Shown: positions 15,157 through 30,100 of the stretch, in pieces
How positions within the stretch are numbered: position 1 is the stretch's first letter
Layout: every line of letters begins with the position of its first letter
Origin: Pseudoalteromonas luteoviolacea H33-S
Lineage (GTDB): Bacteria > Pseudomonadota > Gammaproteobacteria > Enterobacterales > Alteromonadaceae
Assembly (NCBI RefSeq): GCF_001625695.1
Contig: NZ_AUXY01000080.1
Coordinates: forward strand, 160,031 to 224,030
Direction of reading: 5' to 3'
DNA length: 64,000 nucleotides
The notes under the pieces: model-generated
Database searches by the model: none
What the model was told of the DNA's origin: nothing
The model's input: only the letters and a program-made list of their open reading frames with translations
Made by a program: the position numbers and the translations under genes

Positions 15157-18100
15157 TTAAAAGCGCACTTCAACGCCAGCAGCAACCTCTGAAATACGGT
15201 TCGCGCTTAAGCGGTAATAACTATAAGTTAACACCGCAGACACGTTATCCGTGAGTTCATAGCCAATTGCACTGCCAATATAAGCACTGGTGCCTTTTTG
15301 CTCGTATTCGGTGTAACTGCGAGTATTGGTTTTACTTTCAATACTGTAATCCCACCCATAAGCGCCTAAGAACAGCTCTGCGTGTAACTTGTTATGCTTA
15401 AATACCTCCAAGCCAGTTTGCAAAGCAAAGCCTTCAGGTAACACAGGCGCAACACGAGAAACCGTTTTTTGCCAGCTATCTGGGTTCACTGTGCTATCAC
15501 TAAAGTTGACTCTGCCCTGCCCTAAATCGATGTAACGCATACCAATATTCCAGCTTGGCATAAGTTGGAAAAACGCGCCTACCGAGAGCGATTGACTGCT
15601 GTCATCGATATTAGTGATCTGTGTGCTTGTAGGTAACGCACTGAAATCAGCGCGGGCTTCAGCCTGTCCTAATGTGCCTTGAATACGCCATTGCTGTGCA
15701 GCGGCACTCGAGCTCATAACACATGCCGTTGTGATAAGCGCATAAGCAGGCAATTTGCTTGAGCGACGACGTATAACCAGAGCAGAAATCATCACAACTA
15801 ACAAACCGCCTAAGCTACCAGATGATGAATTCTGCGCTGATACACTCTGGTGCGCCGTTACCGACACTTTAACAATACCTTCGCTTGTAGCGCCTTTATC
15901 GTCTTTCACCACGTATGTCACCACATCTTCACCAGTAAAGCCTAACAGCGGCTCATAACTGAGTGTACCATCACTATTGATAGTAGCTTTACCATGGTTT
16001 GCTTGCGCACTGACTAATGTCAACACATCTCCATCTGGGTCCGTATCATTTGATAAAACATCAATGATAAGGCTAGATTTATCCGTTGTGTTTGCTGAAT
16101 CAGGCGCAGTTACTGGCGCATTGTTAACAACCAACTCTATGGTTACTGTGCTACTTGCTGTGCCACCTTTTCCATCCGCAATACTATATGTAATGCTCGC
16201 TGTACCGACAAAGTTCATTGGCGGTGTATATTTTAGCTGGTTGTCGATAACTTCAACCTCACCAAAGTCTACACTTGCACCGGTAATTGTCAGTATATCG
16301 CCATCTGCATCTGTATCGTTATTCAATACATCGATAAAGACAGGTTCAGACACACCAATTACAAGTGAATCAGCTTGCGCTAGAGGCAGTGTATTGTCGC
16401 TTGCGAGTACCGCAATACCGCCTGGGTCAACAATGCTTCGGTTGGCAATACCGTCATCATCATTCGGGCCGCCATCGACTATCTTCAACTGAACACACCA
16501 ATCGCCTTCATTTAGACCATCTCGCCACTCACTGCTACCTGGAGGTGGACAGTAGCCTGGCTCTCCTGCTGCGGATAAGATTTTATCTTGATCAGTAACG
16601 GCAAAGTTTATCCACTCGCCGTTGCGATATTTACGATAAATCGCATTCACAGGGATCGGTTTACGCTGCGGGATAACAATGCCATACACGTCTCCCTCTT
16701 TTGGCAAACCAGTCGCAATAAAGTCAAATAGGCCGCCAATGTTTGTTGCTTCAGCATCAGCTGGTAGTTCACTTTCTAGCAGCTGTGCACCACCTGTACT
16801 GTTTTGAGCAACTGTCACCCCTTTACGTAAGCAAACACCCGGCTCACCTTCAACTAGGAATTGATTTGGATCTTTGATTTGTCCAGGAATAACATTACAG
16901 TCGCTATTCGCATCTAGGTAATCAGGAATACCGTCATTGTCAGTATCTGCAAAACCCTCTTGCGAATCAGGGATCAAGTCACCATCACTGTCTTCTGTAC
17001 CTAACTCAGGCAGGCTTTCAACCACTTCAAGATACACATCTACAGTCGAAGATAAACTTGGCACACCATCATCACTTGCAGTAAGGCTTAACTTATAAAT
17101 GCCCGCACTTAAACCCTTAGGGTCAAGCTCAAACACATCTGCCGCAGTGCTCAGATTGCCAAGCTGCTGATCTTCCGCCAACCAGCTATATGTCACTGAA
17201 TCTAGTGGGTTTGCATCAGTCGCACTTGCTTTGACTTGCACTAAGCCACCACTTTGAACAATCAAAGAGCGAGATTCGCCACTTTGTACTGTTTCAAACG
17301 ACAATGCTGGTGCAACATTCTCTTCAACAATCGTCACCGTACTGGCAAATTTTGCCCCTCGGTTTAGTGTATCAGCAAGGGTAATCACTATGGTTTCATT
17401 ACCCTCTACTACACCATCACCAAACACATTAAAGCTAATTACTCCTTCATTGCCCTCATTAATAATGACTTCACCATCAATTAAATCATGGTCGTTGCCA
17501 TCAGCCGTACCTGAAATAGTGTAAGGTACAGTCACTGGATAAGAAGGTGCTTCACCATTTAAGAATACCTTAACCGTATGTGTGTGCTCTTCAGCAATTT
17601 GGCTGTCTTTGCTCAAAGAAATAAGCGGATTAACTGTTAGAGTTTGCTTTTTAACGATTGACTGTTCATTGCTGTCAGTGGCTTTCCAATAAACATGGTG
17701 TAAGCCTGGTGCAAATACAGTTTTACCATCCACCAGCGAAACCGCAATAGGATTGCCATTACCATCTGTTGCTGTCGCACTACCTAAGTCAACCTTAGTA
17801 AATAACCCTGTTGCATCAACGACCTTGTCCTGCGGCGTAGTCAAGGTTAATTGGCCTGCAGAACCAGCAGCATTATTAACAATATCTACCGTTGCAGTTG
17901 CGCTTGACTGTTCACCTTGCGGATCAGCAATCATGTAAGTGATCACTGCGGTATCTTGAACTGTGGCCTGAGGTTGATAAACCAATTGGCCATTTTCAAT
18001 CGTCACACTACCAATTGATGCACTTGCACCAACTAAGCTCAGTACATCGCCTGCATCAACATCTGTGTCATTTGTAAGTACATCAAGCGTGTATGAAGGT

Positions 18101-21100
18101 AACACTGTGTTAAATGTAAATGCGTCATTTTGCGCAACTGGCGCATCATTCAATGGATTAACCGAGATAGCCACTTGTGCAGAAACTGAGTCTTCAGCAC
18201 CGTCATTTACGACATAGCTAAAGCTATCAGAACCATTAAAGTTTGCACCAGGAACATAAGTAAATAACTGCCCTTGAACGGTTAAAGACCCGAAACTAGG
18301 TTGCTCAGTGATACTAATACTTAAGCTATCTTGATCTGCATCTGATACCGGCGCACTGAAACTGACCGTTGAGTCTTCATTTACAAAGACATCCATCCCC
18401 TGTGCAACTGGCTTCGCGTTTACATAGCCAACTTCAATGGCAAATGGGCTAAGAGAAGCTGTTAACTCTCCGTCTGATACTGTGATCACAATATCTGTAT
18501 ACGAGCCCACATCATCGCGGCCCGGTGTACCACTGAGAGTACCTGATTGCGCGTCAAAGCTTGCCCAAACTGGCAGATTAGACACACTGAAAGTAAGCGA
18601 GTCTTCATCTAAATCGGTTGCTTGTGGTGTAAATGAATAAGCAACGTCTTGATCAACACTAGTAGCTGGGGCTCCCGATATTTCAGGGGCGTCGTTCGCT
18701 GCATCTACCGTAATAGTAACCTGCGCGGGCGCCGACTCAACTTGACCATCAAAGGCAATAAACTGCAGACTATCTTGGCCATTGAAGTTTGCATTAGGCG
18801 CATAAGTCCATGTATTTACACTCAGTTGTGTCAATGAGCCAGATGCGGTGCTGCTAACAATTTGATAGCTCAGTTCATCACCATCAATATCAGTAGCAGC
18901 AAGTGTGATCAATAATGACCCATCTTCTGCTAATGACACGCTTTGACTTTGTGCAACTGGTGCATCATTGAGTGGCTTCACTGTCATCGTGACTGTTGCT
19001 TCGTTTGAAAGCGCACCTGCCGCATCTCTTACTGTATAGGTAAATGTATCATCACCGTTAAAGTTGGTATTTGGTACATACACAATAGCGCCCGTGTCTG
19101 TCACACGCACTTGACCATTTAGCGGTTGCTTAACAACGCTAACACTTGACAGATCTAAGTTATCGTTCTCATCAACATCACTGTCATTACCTAAAACATT
19201 GACTTCATGTGAACCTTCTTCAAACAACTCCGCCATGTTATCAAGCGCGACTGGTGCGTCATTAACAGGCGTAATATCAACTGTCACTGTTGCCGACTCA
19301 GAACTTAATTGCTCGCTGTCTACCAATGTATAAGTAAAGCTAAAGCGACCATTGGCATCTTGCTTTGGTGTTATCTCTAATGTGCCATCAGCAAGTACTG
19401 CAACATCGGCCATATCGTAAACACCTGCGCCCGCGCCTTTATCCTCTAGCATGACATTTGCAGCGTTAAAGCCTTGATCTTCAACATCAGAGTCATTAGC
19501 AAGAATATTAAGCGTCGCCACTTCATCTTCTGTCATGACCAAAGTATCGTTATCTACGACAGGACGATCGTTCACTGCACCAATGTTCACAGTCACGATT
19601 GCAGGCTCTGAGATCAGACCATCACTATCCGCTATCGTATAGCTAAATGCATCGCTGCCGATGGCATCTGCATTTGGTGTGTAGACTAAGCTTCCAGTCT
19701 GTTGGTCTAGGGTGACAACACCTTTCGTCGGGGTAGCCGTTAATGCAATAGCGCCTGTTGGGTTAACGTCTTCAACATCTTCAGACTTGCTACGAAGGTC
19801 TATACTGTCACTCGCCGTATCTTCGGTAACCAATAACTCAAATGATTTGGCAACTGGTTTATCGTTTACAGGCGTGATATCGATGATCAGCGTCGCTGCA
19901 GCTGATGTGTTACCCGCTAAATCCTTCACCGTGTAAGTTAAGCTATCTTGACCTGTGGCATTGAGGTTTGGTGTATAAGTAACAATACCGTTTTCAATGC
20001 TATAACTACCCAGCTTAGGCTCAACAATAACCGCCGCAGATGAAGCCACCATGTCATTTTCAGCATCACTGTCATTGGTCAATAAGTTGACTATGATTTG
20101 CGTGTCTTCAAATGTTTGAGCAAAGTCATCTGCTGTTACTGGCGCATCAGCTTGCGCGTTCATATTTAGAGACACAGTGCGAAGCTCAGAGCGTGCACCA
20201 CTAGCATCTTCAATTTGATAGCCAAAACTATCACTGTGGTTTTCACTGCCATCATGACTGTATGTAAAGCTACCATCGTCATTCAGTACAAGCGCACCAA
20301 ATTGCGGCTCATTGACAATAATGGCTTTTAACACATCACCACTATCAATATCGTCATCCGTAGCGGTATCAATCAAACCTTGCGCTTTAGCAACAATGAG
20401 TTGCTCTGCTTCATTGAGGTCGAATGCCAAGTTTTGTGCCACTGGCGCATCGTTGGTGTTAACAACTTCAACGCTAAATGCAGGCAACGTAAACGTTTCG
20501 CGGCCATCATTCACTGTGATTTGAATGTTATCGTATATACCTACATGCTCATCTGTTGGCGTACCATTCAACTTACCTGTTTTAGCATCAAATGTTGCCC
20601 ACGGCAGGGTTTGGTTGATGGTAAATACGTGCTCATTGTCTGTATCAGGGTCATTAAGAAGTGGTTCAAATACAAACTCTGAATCTTCATTAATTGTCGA
20701 TGCTGGCGTACCTGATAATGTTGGCGCAACATTGTACGCTTTGTTTACTGTTGCAGTAATGGCCTCTGCGGCATTGTATGCATCATCTAAAACAACAACA
20801 TTTAAGAACAACTTGCCTTCAGCCAAGCTAGATACGTCAATACCCGAAATCACCTGCGTTGTGCCAGTAATTGCAATTGGCGAGGTACTGCCTACTGAAT
20901 TACTGCCGTCGCTGATGTGATAGGTGATCAAGCCAGAACCTTCCAAGCCTCTTAAAGTAAAACTCAAGGCCGTGTCATTGTCTTCATTGATCTCTGCTTG
21001 ATCAATGGTAACGCTTTGACCTGTCGGTACACTTGTGTCAACCATAATAGACAATGACTTAGCTTCTGAGTTGGTATTACCCGCAGCGTCTTGTATGCTG

Positions 21101-24100
21101 CCAGCGCTAATAACTAGTTGTATTTCACCGTCTACATTATCACTCGGTTTCAGTTTAGCCTGATAAGTAGTTGGGCTAAGTGCTTTAAAGTCAGACAGTT
21201 TACCATTCACCACACCAAATTGTGCTGACGAAAACGCCTCAACAGCTTCACTAAGCGTAATAGTGAGCAGCGCTTCTTCGCCTTGCTTAAGTTCCATATC
21301 ATTAGACGTTAAGCTCACAACTTCTGGCAATGCCGTATCGAGTGTCGCAGTGTGTGATGCAACCCCTGATGTATTGCCAGCTTGGTCTTTCAAAGTCAAA
21401 GTAACATTAAGTTGACCATCAAGCAGATTTTGCAAGTTGATATCTTTAATCTTCTGCGTAGCAGAGGTCACTTCTCCTTCTACAGAAATAGGCGTACCGC
21501 CTTGTGCACTATTGATGACATAATGGTAGGTTGTGCCAACTTCGGCACCAGTTATCGTAATACTAGCTGAGCTAACTTCACTTGCGTTATAGACAGTATC
21601 GTCAAACTTAACGCTGTGACCACTAGGCAATTTAGTATCAATATTTAATGCAAGTGGCGATGATGCATTATTCGCATTGCCAACAAGATCTGTGAACTTT
21701 CCAGCTTCAACGACAATGTTACCCGCCTCTTCTGAATTTTGATTTGGTGTAAATACCACTCGGTAAGTGCTATCATTCACCTTTTCAAAATTAGACAGAG
21801 TTCCCCCTGTCGCTGTCACACTCTGTTGAGCAAAGTCGTTACTTGCTTCACTTAAAGTAATCGTAATAACAGAAGTTTCACCTGCACTGAGGGATACATC
21901 AGACGCTTCCAGCTTACTCACTAACGGGACTGCTGAGTCAAGTTCAAACTGCTTTTCTAACACAGTTGAAACATTACCAGCCGAGTCTTCTACACTCACG
22001 CTTAACGTCAGCTGGCCATCTTTGATGCTTGATAAATCACTGATAGCCACTAGCTGTGAACTACTCGTGATATCACCAGAGCCATTGACTTGCTCACCAC
22101 CGCTGCTCGTTAGCGTATAAGTGTACTTACCGCCCGCTTCGACACCATTAAGCGTGAAGCTCAAATCGGACATTGTTGTTGCATTATATATATCGGAACT
22201 CAACGACACACTATGTCCAGTAATCGCCGTTTTATCCAACACGGCTGCGTCAGTAACTTGAACGCCTTTATTACCTGCGCTGTCTGTTAATTCAACCGAT
22301 AGACTTAATGGACCATCATTAAAACCACTAATGTCATTGATAGCAACTTGTTCATTCGCTTTATCAATAGTACCTGTACCTGATAATGCATGACCAGAAC
22401 CAGTCAGTGTATAAGCATAAGTAGCACCTACTTCTGCGCCACTGAAATTGAAGCGAATAGCTTGCGAGCTCATATTGTAAACATCTTGGTCTAACACTAC
22501 GCTATAACCAGATGGTGCCTTTGAATCTAATGTAAAATCAATAGATTGAGCAGATGTATTTGCATTACCTGCCACATCATTAAACACACCTGCATTAAGT
22601 GCAATACGGCCACTTCCTTCACTGTCTTGTGTCGGTGTGAAGGTCACTTGATACTGGGTATTACTGCTACCAATCGCTTTGAAGTCAGATAATGAACCGC
22701 CTTCAACTGTTAAATCAGTCTCTGTAAAATCATCACTTGCTTCATTGAGCGTAATACTAATAAGCGCGGTATCACCTTGCTTTAACTTGGTATTCGGCGT
22801 ACTAAATACAGTGACACTCGGCGCCACAGAATCTAAACGTCCAGTAACTGTTTCTACAGTTGTCGTATTACCAGCAATATCGGTCAAAGCCACATTCAGT
22901 GTTAAATCACCATCTTTTAAGCTGGCAAAGTCTGTAAATGTCACTTTTTGATTTGCTTGCTCAATGGTGCCTGACTCAGAGATTGTGCCGCCACCCGAGC
23001 TAATTAACGTATAGCGATAAGTCGCGCCAACTTCTGCCCCAACAAAACTAAAGCCCGCTTGCGCTTGGTTTTGAATATTATAAGTACCACTGCTTAAATT
23101 CACAGATTGTACGCTTGGCGCTTTAGTGTCCACTGTCAATGTTTTGGTTGTGCTGTCTACCGCATTAAGTGCCGCATCAGTAAATGCCCCACTTGCAACC
23201 GAGACACTCACGTCAACACTGACGTCATTTAACGGAATGTATTTGGCGGTATAACGGTTGTTGCCATGAGATGTGAAGGCCTCAAAATGGCCAGACGATG
23301 CACTGATATCTTCTAAGTCAAAGCCTGTAACAGACTCACTCACAGTAAATTCAACCACACGCCCTTCAGTGCCTAACACACCATCTGCTACAGTTATGTT
23401 TACCGTTGGCTTTTGATTATCTAAGGTGATGGTTTCAACGGCTTCATAAGAGTCGTTTCCAAAATCATCAGATAAGATAAAGGTGAAGGTATAAATACCG
23501 TCCGACAAATCATAGAAATCATCAGAATCAGCGAACATACCTAACGTCTCTTTTAGATAAGTCGGTCCAGACGAGCTAGGTCTTTCATCATAACCGCCAC
23601 TAATTCGATCTTCTAAATTAGACAAGGTCCACTCAAAGCCATCTGCATCACCTTCATAACTCACTGTGAAGAATGCGTTTATCAAGCTTTCAGCGTTATA
23701 TACACCACTATTTAATGTAACACTTGGTCTCCCCGGCGCTTTAGTATCAATATCAAACTCAATCGGCGATGTTAACGTGTTGCCGTTACCTGCAATGTCT
23801 GTAAAGCTATTGGCATTGACGCTGACAGAGCCAGTTTGCTCAACACTGCGAGATGGCGTAAATTCTACCTGATACACGGTGTCGCTCAGGTTTTTAAACC
23901 TTGATAAACGACCGCCGCTTGCATTAAGACTACTGATATTAAAATCAGCACTTGGCTCACTTAATGTAATGGTAATAATCGCTTTATCATCTACAGCCAA
24001 TCGCGTGTCATTCGCAGTAATCGACACAACGCTCGGCGCTGTTCTATCCATAGTTGCAGTGGTTGTTTTTGCCGCTGAGCGATTGCCCGCTTTATCAGTT

Positions 24101-27100
24101 GCGACAACTGAGAGTGTTAACTCACCGTCTTTGAGCTCGTCAAGCTGACTAACTGTGACAGTTTTAGTGGTTTCATTGCTCGCTAAAACACCTGCATTTG
24201 ATATTACGCCACCGCCGCTGCTTCTCAGCTCATAGCTATAGCTTGAGCCAGCTTCTAAACCCAATAGGGTAAACTTAACTTCATTGTCATCGGCAAGGTA
24301 AGTCTGCTTTTCAAAGCTGATGCTGTGATTTTCATTCGCGACAGAGTCAATGTCGAGTTTAAATGATGCTGATTGGCCTTGGTTGCCAGCAATATCAAAA
24401 TAGTGACCTGCATTAATCTTAAACTCTTCTTGGCCCGTATGCCCAGCTGCAGGGGTATATATCGCAGAGTAGCTAGTGCTACTATGCTTAACAACAGGCC
24501 CCAATGTCCCTTTATTGCTCTGTAAGCTAATCATATCGCGTGTAAATGACGCAACAGGCTCACTAAATGAGAACAACAACCTAACAGGCTCATTGGCACC
24601 TGCCAACGACTGGGATGTCTCAATCACAACGGACGGGCTCAAAACATCCAGTTTAGCAGTGCGCACTACGTGTTCTGATGTATTGCCATGTATATCAGCA
24701 GCTTGTAACGTCAGCTTAAACTCTGTCTCGTTTGTAAATTGAGTGCTATTCAGTCCAAACTGGTCAATTGACCAATTTGGACTATTAAACATGCCTGACT
24801 GTTCGAAACTTTTCTGCCCAATTTGCACAGTTGCAAGTAATCTATCTTCTGAGCTAAAGGTATGCGAGCTTGACCCTGATATTTGATATGTATTCAGCTC
24901 ACTCGCGTTGATATAACCGTCTTCACCTAACCAATTGAATATCGTAGGCGTGTCATTCGCATCAGTGTCAACATAGAGCATCCTACTCGATAATGAGGTT
25001 TGGTTACCTGCATGATCAAGTCCGTTGAAAGTGATTGTATAGCTTCCATCTGGTAATTCTTCAGGGCACGTAAATGTCCACGAACCGTTTTCACTAACAC
25101 TAATTTCATTAAATGATTTAGTAGAGCCGTCTTCTGCAGTTATGTATACACTTACAAAATCGAACCCTTGTGCTACCCCTATATAAGTTGGTTTGCTGAC
25201 TCGAGAAACATGATTTGTATTGGCAAGAGACTGGCTGTCTTTTGACATCTGTGTAAAATTGCCGTCCAAATATGGCGGAACGATGTTATCAAAAATAAGT
25301 ACTAACGGAGCAGAAGCAAGACTGGTGATATTTCCTTTTTGAGCCACAGCCGTGATCTCATGAGAGTCATTTGTTTCTACTGCATTTGTTGCAATAATCC
25401 ATTTGCCATCCGCACCTACATAAATGCTGCCTAATTCACCGTCTATATCACTTATTAGAGTGACACGGGTATTTGGCTCTGCACTGCCTGTGAATTGAAG
25501 GAAATGACTATTAGTAATATTGTCATCATCACTGACGCCTTTATCCCAAGTTGAAATTAAATCCGGCATTGAAGGTGCCTCTACAGGCAAGTTGTCTTCA
25601 AGGTTTAGGGTAAAGACTTGCTTCACTTCCCAGATATCGTCTTTGGCTACAACACAGATTTCAAGGTCACCGGCATCAAACAAGTCATCAGCTTTCAGTG
25701 CATTACCATCAAGATAAATACCAGCGAACACATCTGTCGTACATATGCCATCAATCACCTCATATAGTCCAAAGGTGACACTTTGTGCATCAAACTCAGG
25801 CGCTTCAATAGTGGTAAAGGCATTTTCATACAGTAATGCAGAGAGGTTGATGTCAGTTTGGCTCAATGACACAGCTGGTTTAGTATCCACCAAAGATACA
25901 ATGAATGATTCACTTGGTTGAACACCATCCTCACCACCATCGATCAACTGCAGTTTAAACGCCCCTGCTCTAATGCCATTTTCGACAATATACTCAAGCT
26001 TGGTACCCGCTTCGTTGTCCATCAGGTCAAGCTGGCTAAAACTGCCACCTACATGTAAATCAGTTTCCACTAAACCTGAACCGCCGTCTGAGTGAGTAAG
26101 GCGCAATAAGCCACTTTCAGGCAACTCTACAATTTCGTAAAAAATACCCGCATCATTGTCATCAGGATCAGTCGCTTTTAAGCGTTCTATTGTGATCTGT
26201 GTATGGCCTTCGTGCTCAGGTAAAACATATATCGGCTTATTCACTACACGTGTTGGCGCAGTGTTAGCGTCTGTGATATTTAAATCAAAGTTGCTCGTAA
26301 GCGGTTCGTCATCGGTGTTACTTTGTAAAGAGTAGCTGTATTGAGGTTTGCCTTCATAGCCATCTTTTGGTGTAAAGGTCAGCGCAGCGATTAAGCGATT
26401 TACATCTTCAATAGTACCTGTAATACGTACTTCTTTTCCATAGTCAGCGCTGTTAGGGTCGCCAAAGTCAATGCTTGCGGTACCAGGGTCAAAGTCTTCT
26501 GGTAGGCTAAACACACCCGGTAAGCCGTCTACATTTGTATTTACACTAAAGGTAACTTCATCCGCATCGTCGTCTTTAACGACAAAGTCTTTAAAGAACT
26601 GCGCAGGTTTGGCCGCATTAATCGGCGTCATCGCCCAATTCGTTGGCTCGTCTTTTGTGATAGCGACATATGTTTCACCCGCATTATCTCCTTCAACGCT
26701 TACAACTAACTGGTTAGTGCCTGATATTTCCAGTTCAGGTGCTTTATTGACTAAGAATGGAACTTCATATTGCTGATATACTTCCCACTGACCATCAACC
26801 ACATGCTGAATAACCACGTTTGAGCCACCATTATCAGTCGGGGTTACCTCAACAACATATGGCGTTTCTTTACCTAAAACAAAGTTACTGTTGTCACGAG
26901 AAAGGGTGATCGGGTCAAGTTTTATCGGGTCTGAACCATCATCAAGCTGATAATTGTAACCTATAATACGTGTATTCTCGCTGCCTGTACTTACAGTCTC
27001 TACAAGAGAGTGTAAACCTACAATGTTACCTAAAGCGTCTTTCTTTTGCTCAACATGAATTGACGTAATAGAATCAGACATGTTTTGCCCGACATTCCAA

Positions 27101-30100
27101 GTAGATCCACCTAATCCGTTTAAAGTATCTAAGCTAGAACCATTATCTTTAAAAACAATCGCTCTATTCCACTGAAGCGAGTTTGCATCACCTTGTGTCA
27201 AAGCTTGATCCGAATAATATTTATCCCCGGACATATTAGCTGAGTAATAAGCAACATCACTCTGGGCATCAACCACAAGGGACAGACTCTTTATCGGTAG
27301 ATAAAGCGGCATTGAATCAACTGGATCATAAATATAATGAAGATCACCTTCAATATCACGATATTCAGCCCAGTCTAATTCATCACCATTTTGTTGGAAC
27401 TTATAAATAACATGATTACTCCACTCGAGATTGTCTCGGTGGAACATCACGTACGGTGTGCCATTTTCATCTAATGTCAGGGCATATGTTTGACTTGCAA
27501 GAAGATCGCCTTGCTGCTCGCCTTCAACTGCACCTACGGAGAGCGGATATGTCTTTGAAGTACCTGACTCAGCATCGTAATGGATCATCGACAAACTTTT
27601 CTCGTCGTTTGAACCATGTTGAATATGGACTAGATATGCACTGCCATCATCTGCAAATTCAAGTTGTGGAGATATTGATTGGAACTCACTCGAAAGCCTA
27701 CCACCGAATTGGTCATCAATGACATTCTGCCATTCACCATCAACTAGCTTGCGCCAAGACAGCTTTGTGGCGGTCTGCACATCTTCAGTATAAATAACAT
27801 GTATCTCACCAGATGGACTTGTCTTAATCAACAAGTCCTCGGCGTTCAACATCACGCCTGTCAGTGGGATTTCTGAGGTCGTAATATTACTGCTCTGCGC
27901 ACCAAACTCAATTGGATCATCGACGAGTTCTACGGTTACCGGTAAAGTGAACGTCGCCGAGCTTGAGTATCGCTGGCTATGTTCTGAGCCTTCTTGCAAG
28001 CTCGCGTCAACCAAAATTGAAAAATCAAGTGGCGATTCAGAGCCATCGTGCGCAAAGTAGAATGCTCCATTCAAAATGTCAGCCAGAGGTCGCGGTGTGC
28101 TCAACTCTTGTTCTGTCAACTTTTCGCTATCAACAATGGTGCCATCACCATTGACGTCATGGTAAATGTCTCCAGAGTGCAGAGATTGCGTATCGAATAA
28201 GAACGTCAAGTCATCCCATATATCACCTTGATAATCGATAGACGGAAATAAGTTTACCCTTATACGCTCTTTGCCACCTTCAAGCACATTCATTGGTGCC
28301 AAAGTAAAAAATGACGAAAGCTCAGTATAAGAAATAATATTTAAGTCAAATTCGCCGTTGGTCTCAGTGCCACCTGACGAACCTTGCACTGTGTACGTGT
28401 ATTTAGGTGTGCCTTCGTATTGACTGTTAGGTGTGAATATCAGCGCCGCAAGTACCCGGTTGATGTCTTTAATCGGACCGCTGAGCCTGACCCCTTTGCC
28501 GTTTTGAGTAAATTCAACAATGGCCGCACCTTTATCAAAATCGGCAGGTAAACTAAACGTCCCCGGTAGATTTGCGCCGTCTGTGGTTAGGGTAAATACC
28601 GCTTCTTCTGAGTCTGGATCTTGGATTTGTAAGCCAGCAAGAATATTCGACGGTATGTTGGCGCTTATCTCTGACGCACTCCAATCAATGGCACCTACAT
28701 CGCCGATTTTATATAAACGACTTAATTGCTCAGTACTATCTTTAACTGTATAAAATAATTGATTGTCACCCGAAAACTTCAGTTCTCCTGAAGTAGGATC
28801 AGATCCGAAAGGTAATTCAAATTCGTGGTATATCTCCCACGTTTTATCCACTACATGATACACCACAACTCTGGTCGTTGAACTTCCCCATTCGGAAGTC
28901 ACTTCCGCCGCATAGGCAGTATCACTACCCAAAGCAACGACACTACCGTGATTACTGATTTTTAACCTGTCTACTTGATAAGTATCGCTACCATCATATG
29001 CTTGAGCAAAATAATCGACATATGTATATTCCCAAAATTCAGTGAGTGAGGTTAATGAATGTACTCCAGAAACACTATTAACTGCCTTCGCCTGTGATAT
29101 ATAGGCAGAAGAAGACATATAGCTTTCCCCATCCGCCGTTTTGACTTTTCCTCCCAATTCATTGTGAATAATATGAATTAAACCACCTTGGTCCTCTACG
29201 ATCTTACCAACCAAAGTAGCTGAAGCCATGTTCATTTGTGCTGCGGCAGCGTAGTGAATAGTGCCGTTATCAATCGTTAGCGATAAACTTTTTAATTCAG
29301 CAGGATGTAGTTGTCCTTCATCACTATATCGAAAATCATCAAACAACTTATCACTGAATGCATAAACAGTTTGCCATTTAGCTGGCGTGCTATTATCGTT
29401 CAGTTTGAAAATGCTCGCCTCTGTTACGACATTACTCTCTGAAAGAGTATTAGGTACCATCACATAAGGTAAGCCATGCTCGTCAAGGGCAAACCCAAAT
29501 ACATCACTGAGTAAAATAACATCTTGAAGACTTTGATAATGATAATCTCGCGCACCAGAGCTAGTGTTATATTTAGCAACTGATAAAGCACTCTTATTTA
29601 TTGCACCATCAGCGCTATTGGCTTCAGCTTTGGAGATAAAAGCTAGATATAAAGAGCCATTATTATCAAAACGCATTTGCAGTGAAGTACTGCTATGCGC
29701 TCCTAACGTATTAATTATGTCTACTTGTTGCCACTGCTTATCTACAAACTTCTTTATTGTTACCTGCTGTGATGCTTGATTAAAGTAGGCAGCAAATATT
29801 TCACCCTTGGCTGACTCTTCGACGACAAGTTCACTGGCGCTTAACATTTCATCGGTCAAAGGGACCTCTGTTGCACCAATTTGCCCTTTTTGACCAATAA
29901 CTGGCGCATCATCGACAAGCTCTACTTTCACAGGCAGCGTCAAGGTGCCAGATAACTTGTGCGAGCTTTTAAAGTTGGAATCCTCAATCAAACTCATATT
30001 GATTGTGACAGGAAAATCCAGTGGAGACTCTGAGCCATCATGTACAAAGTAATAATGACTGTTTTGCATATCGCTGTATTGCCAAGGTTGGTTTAACTGT

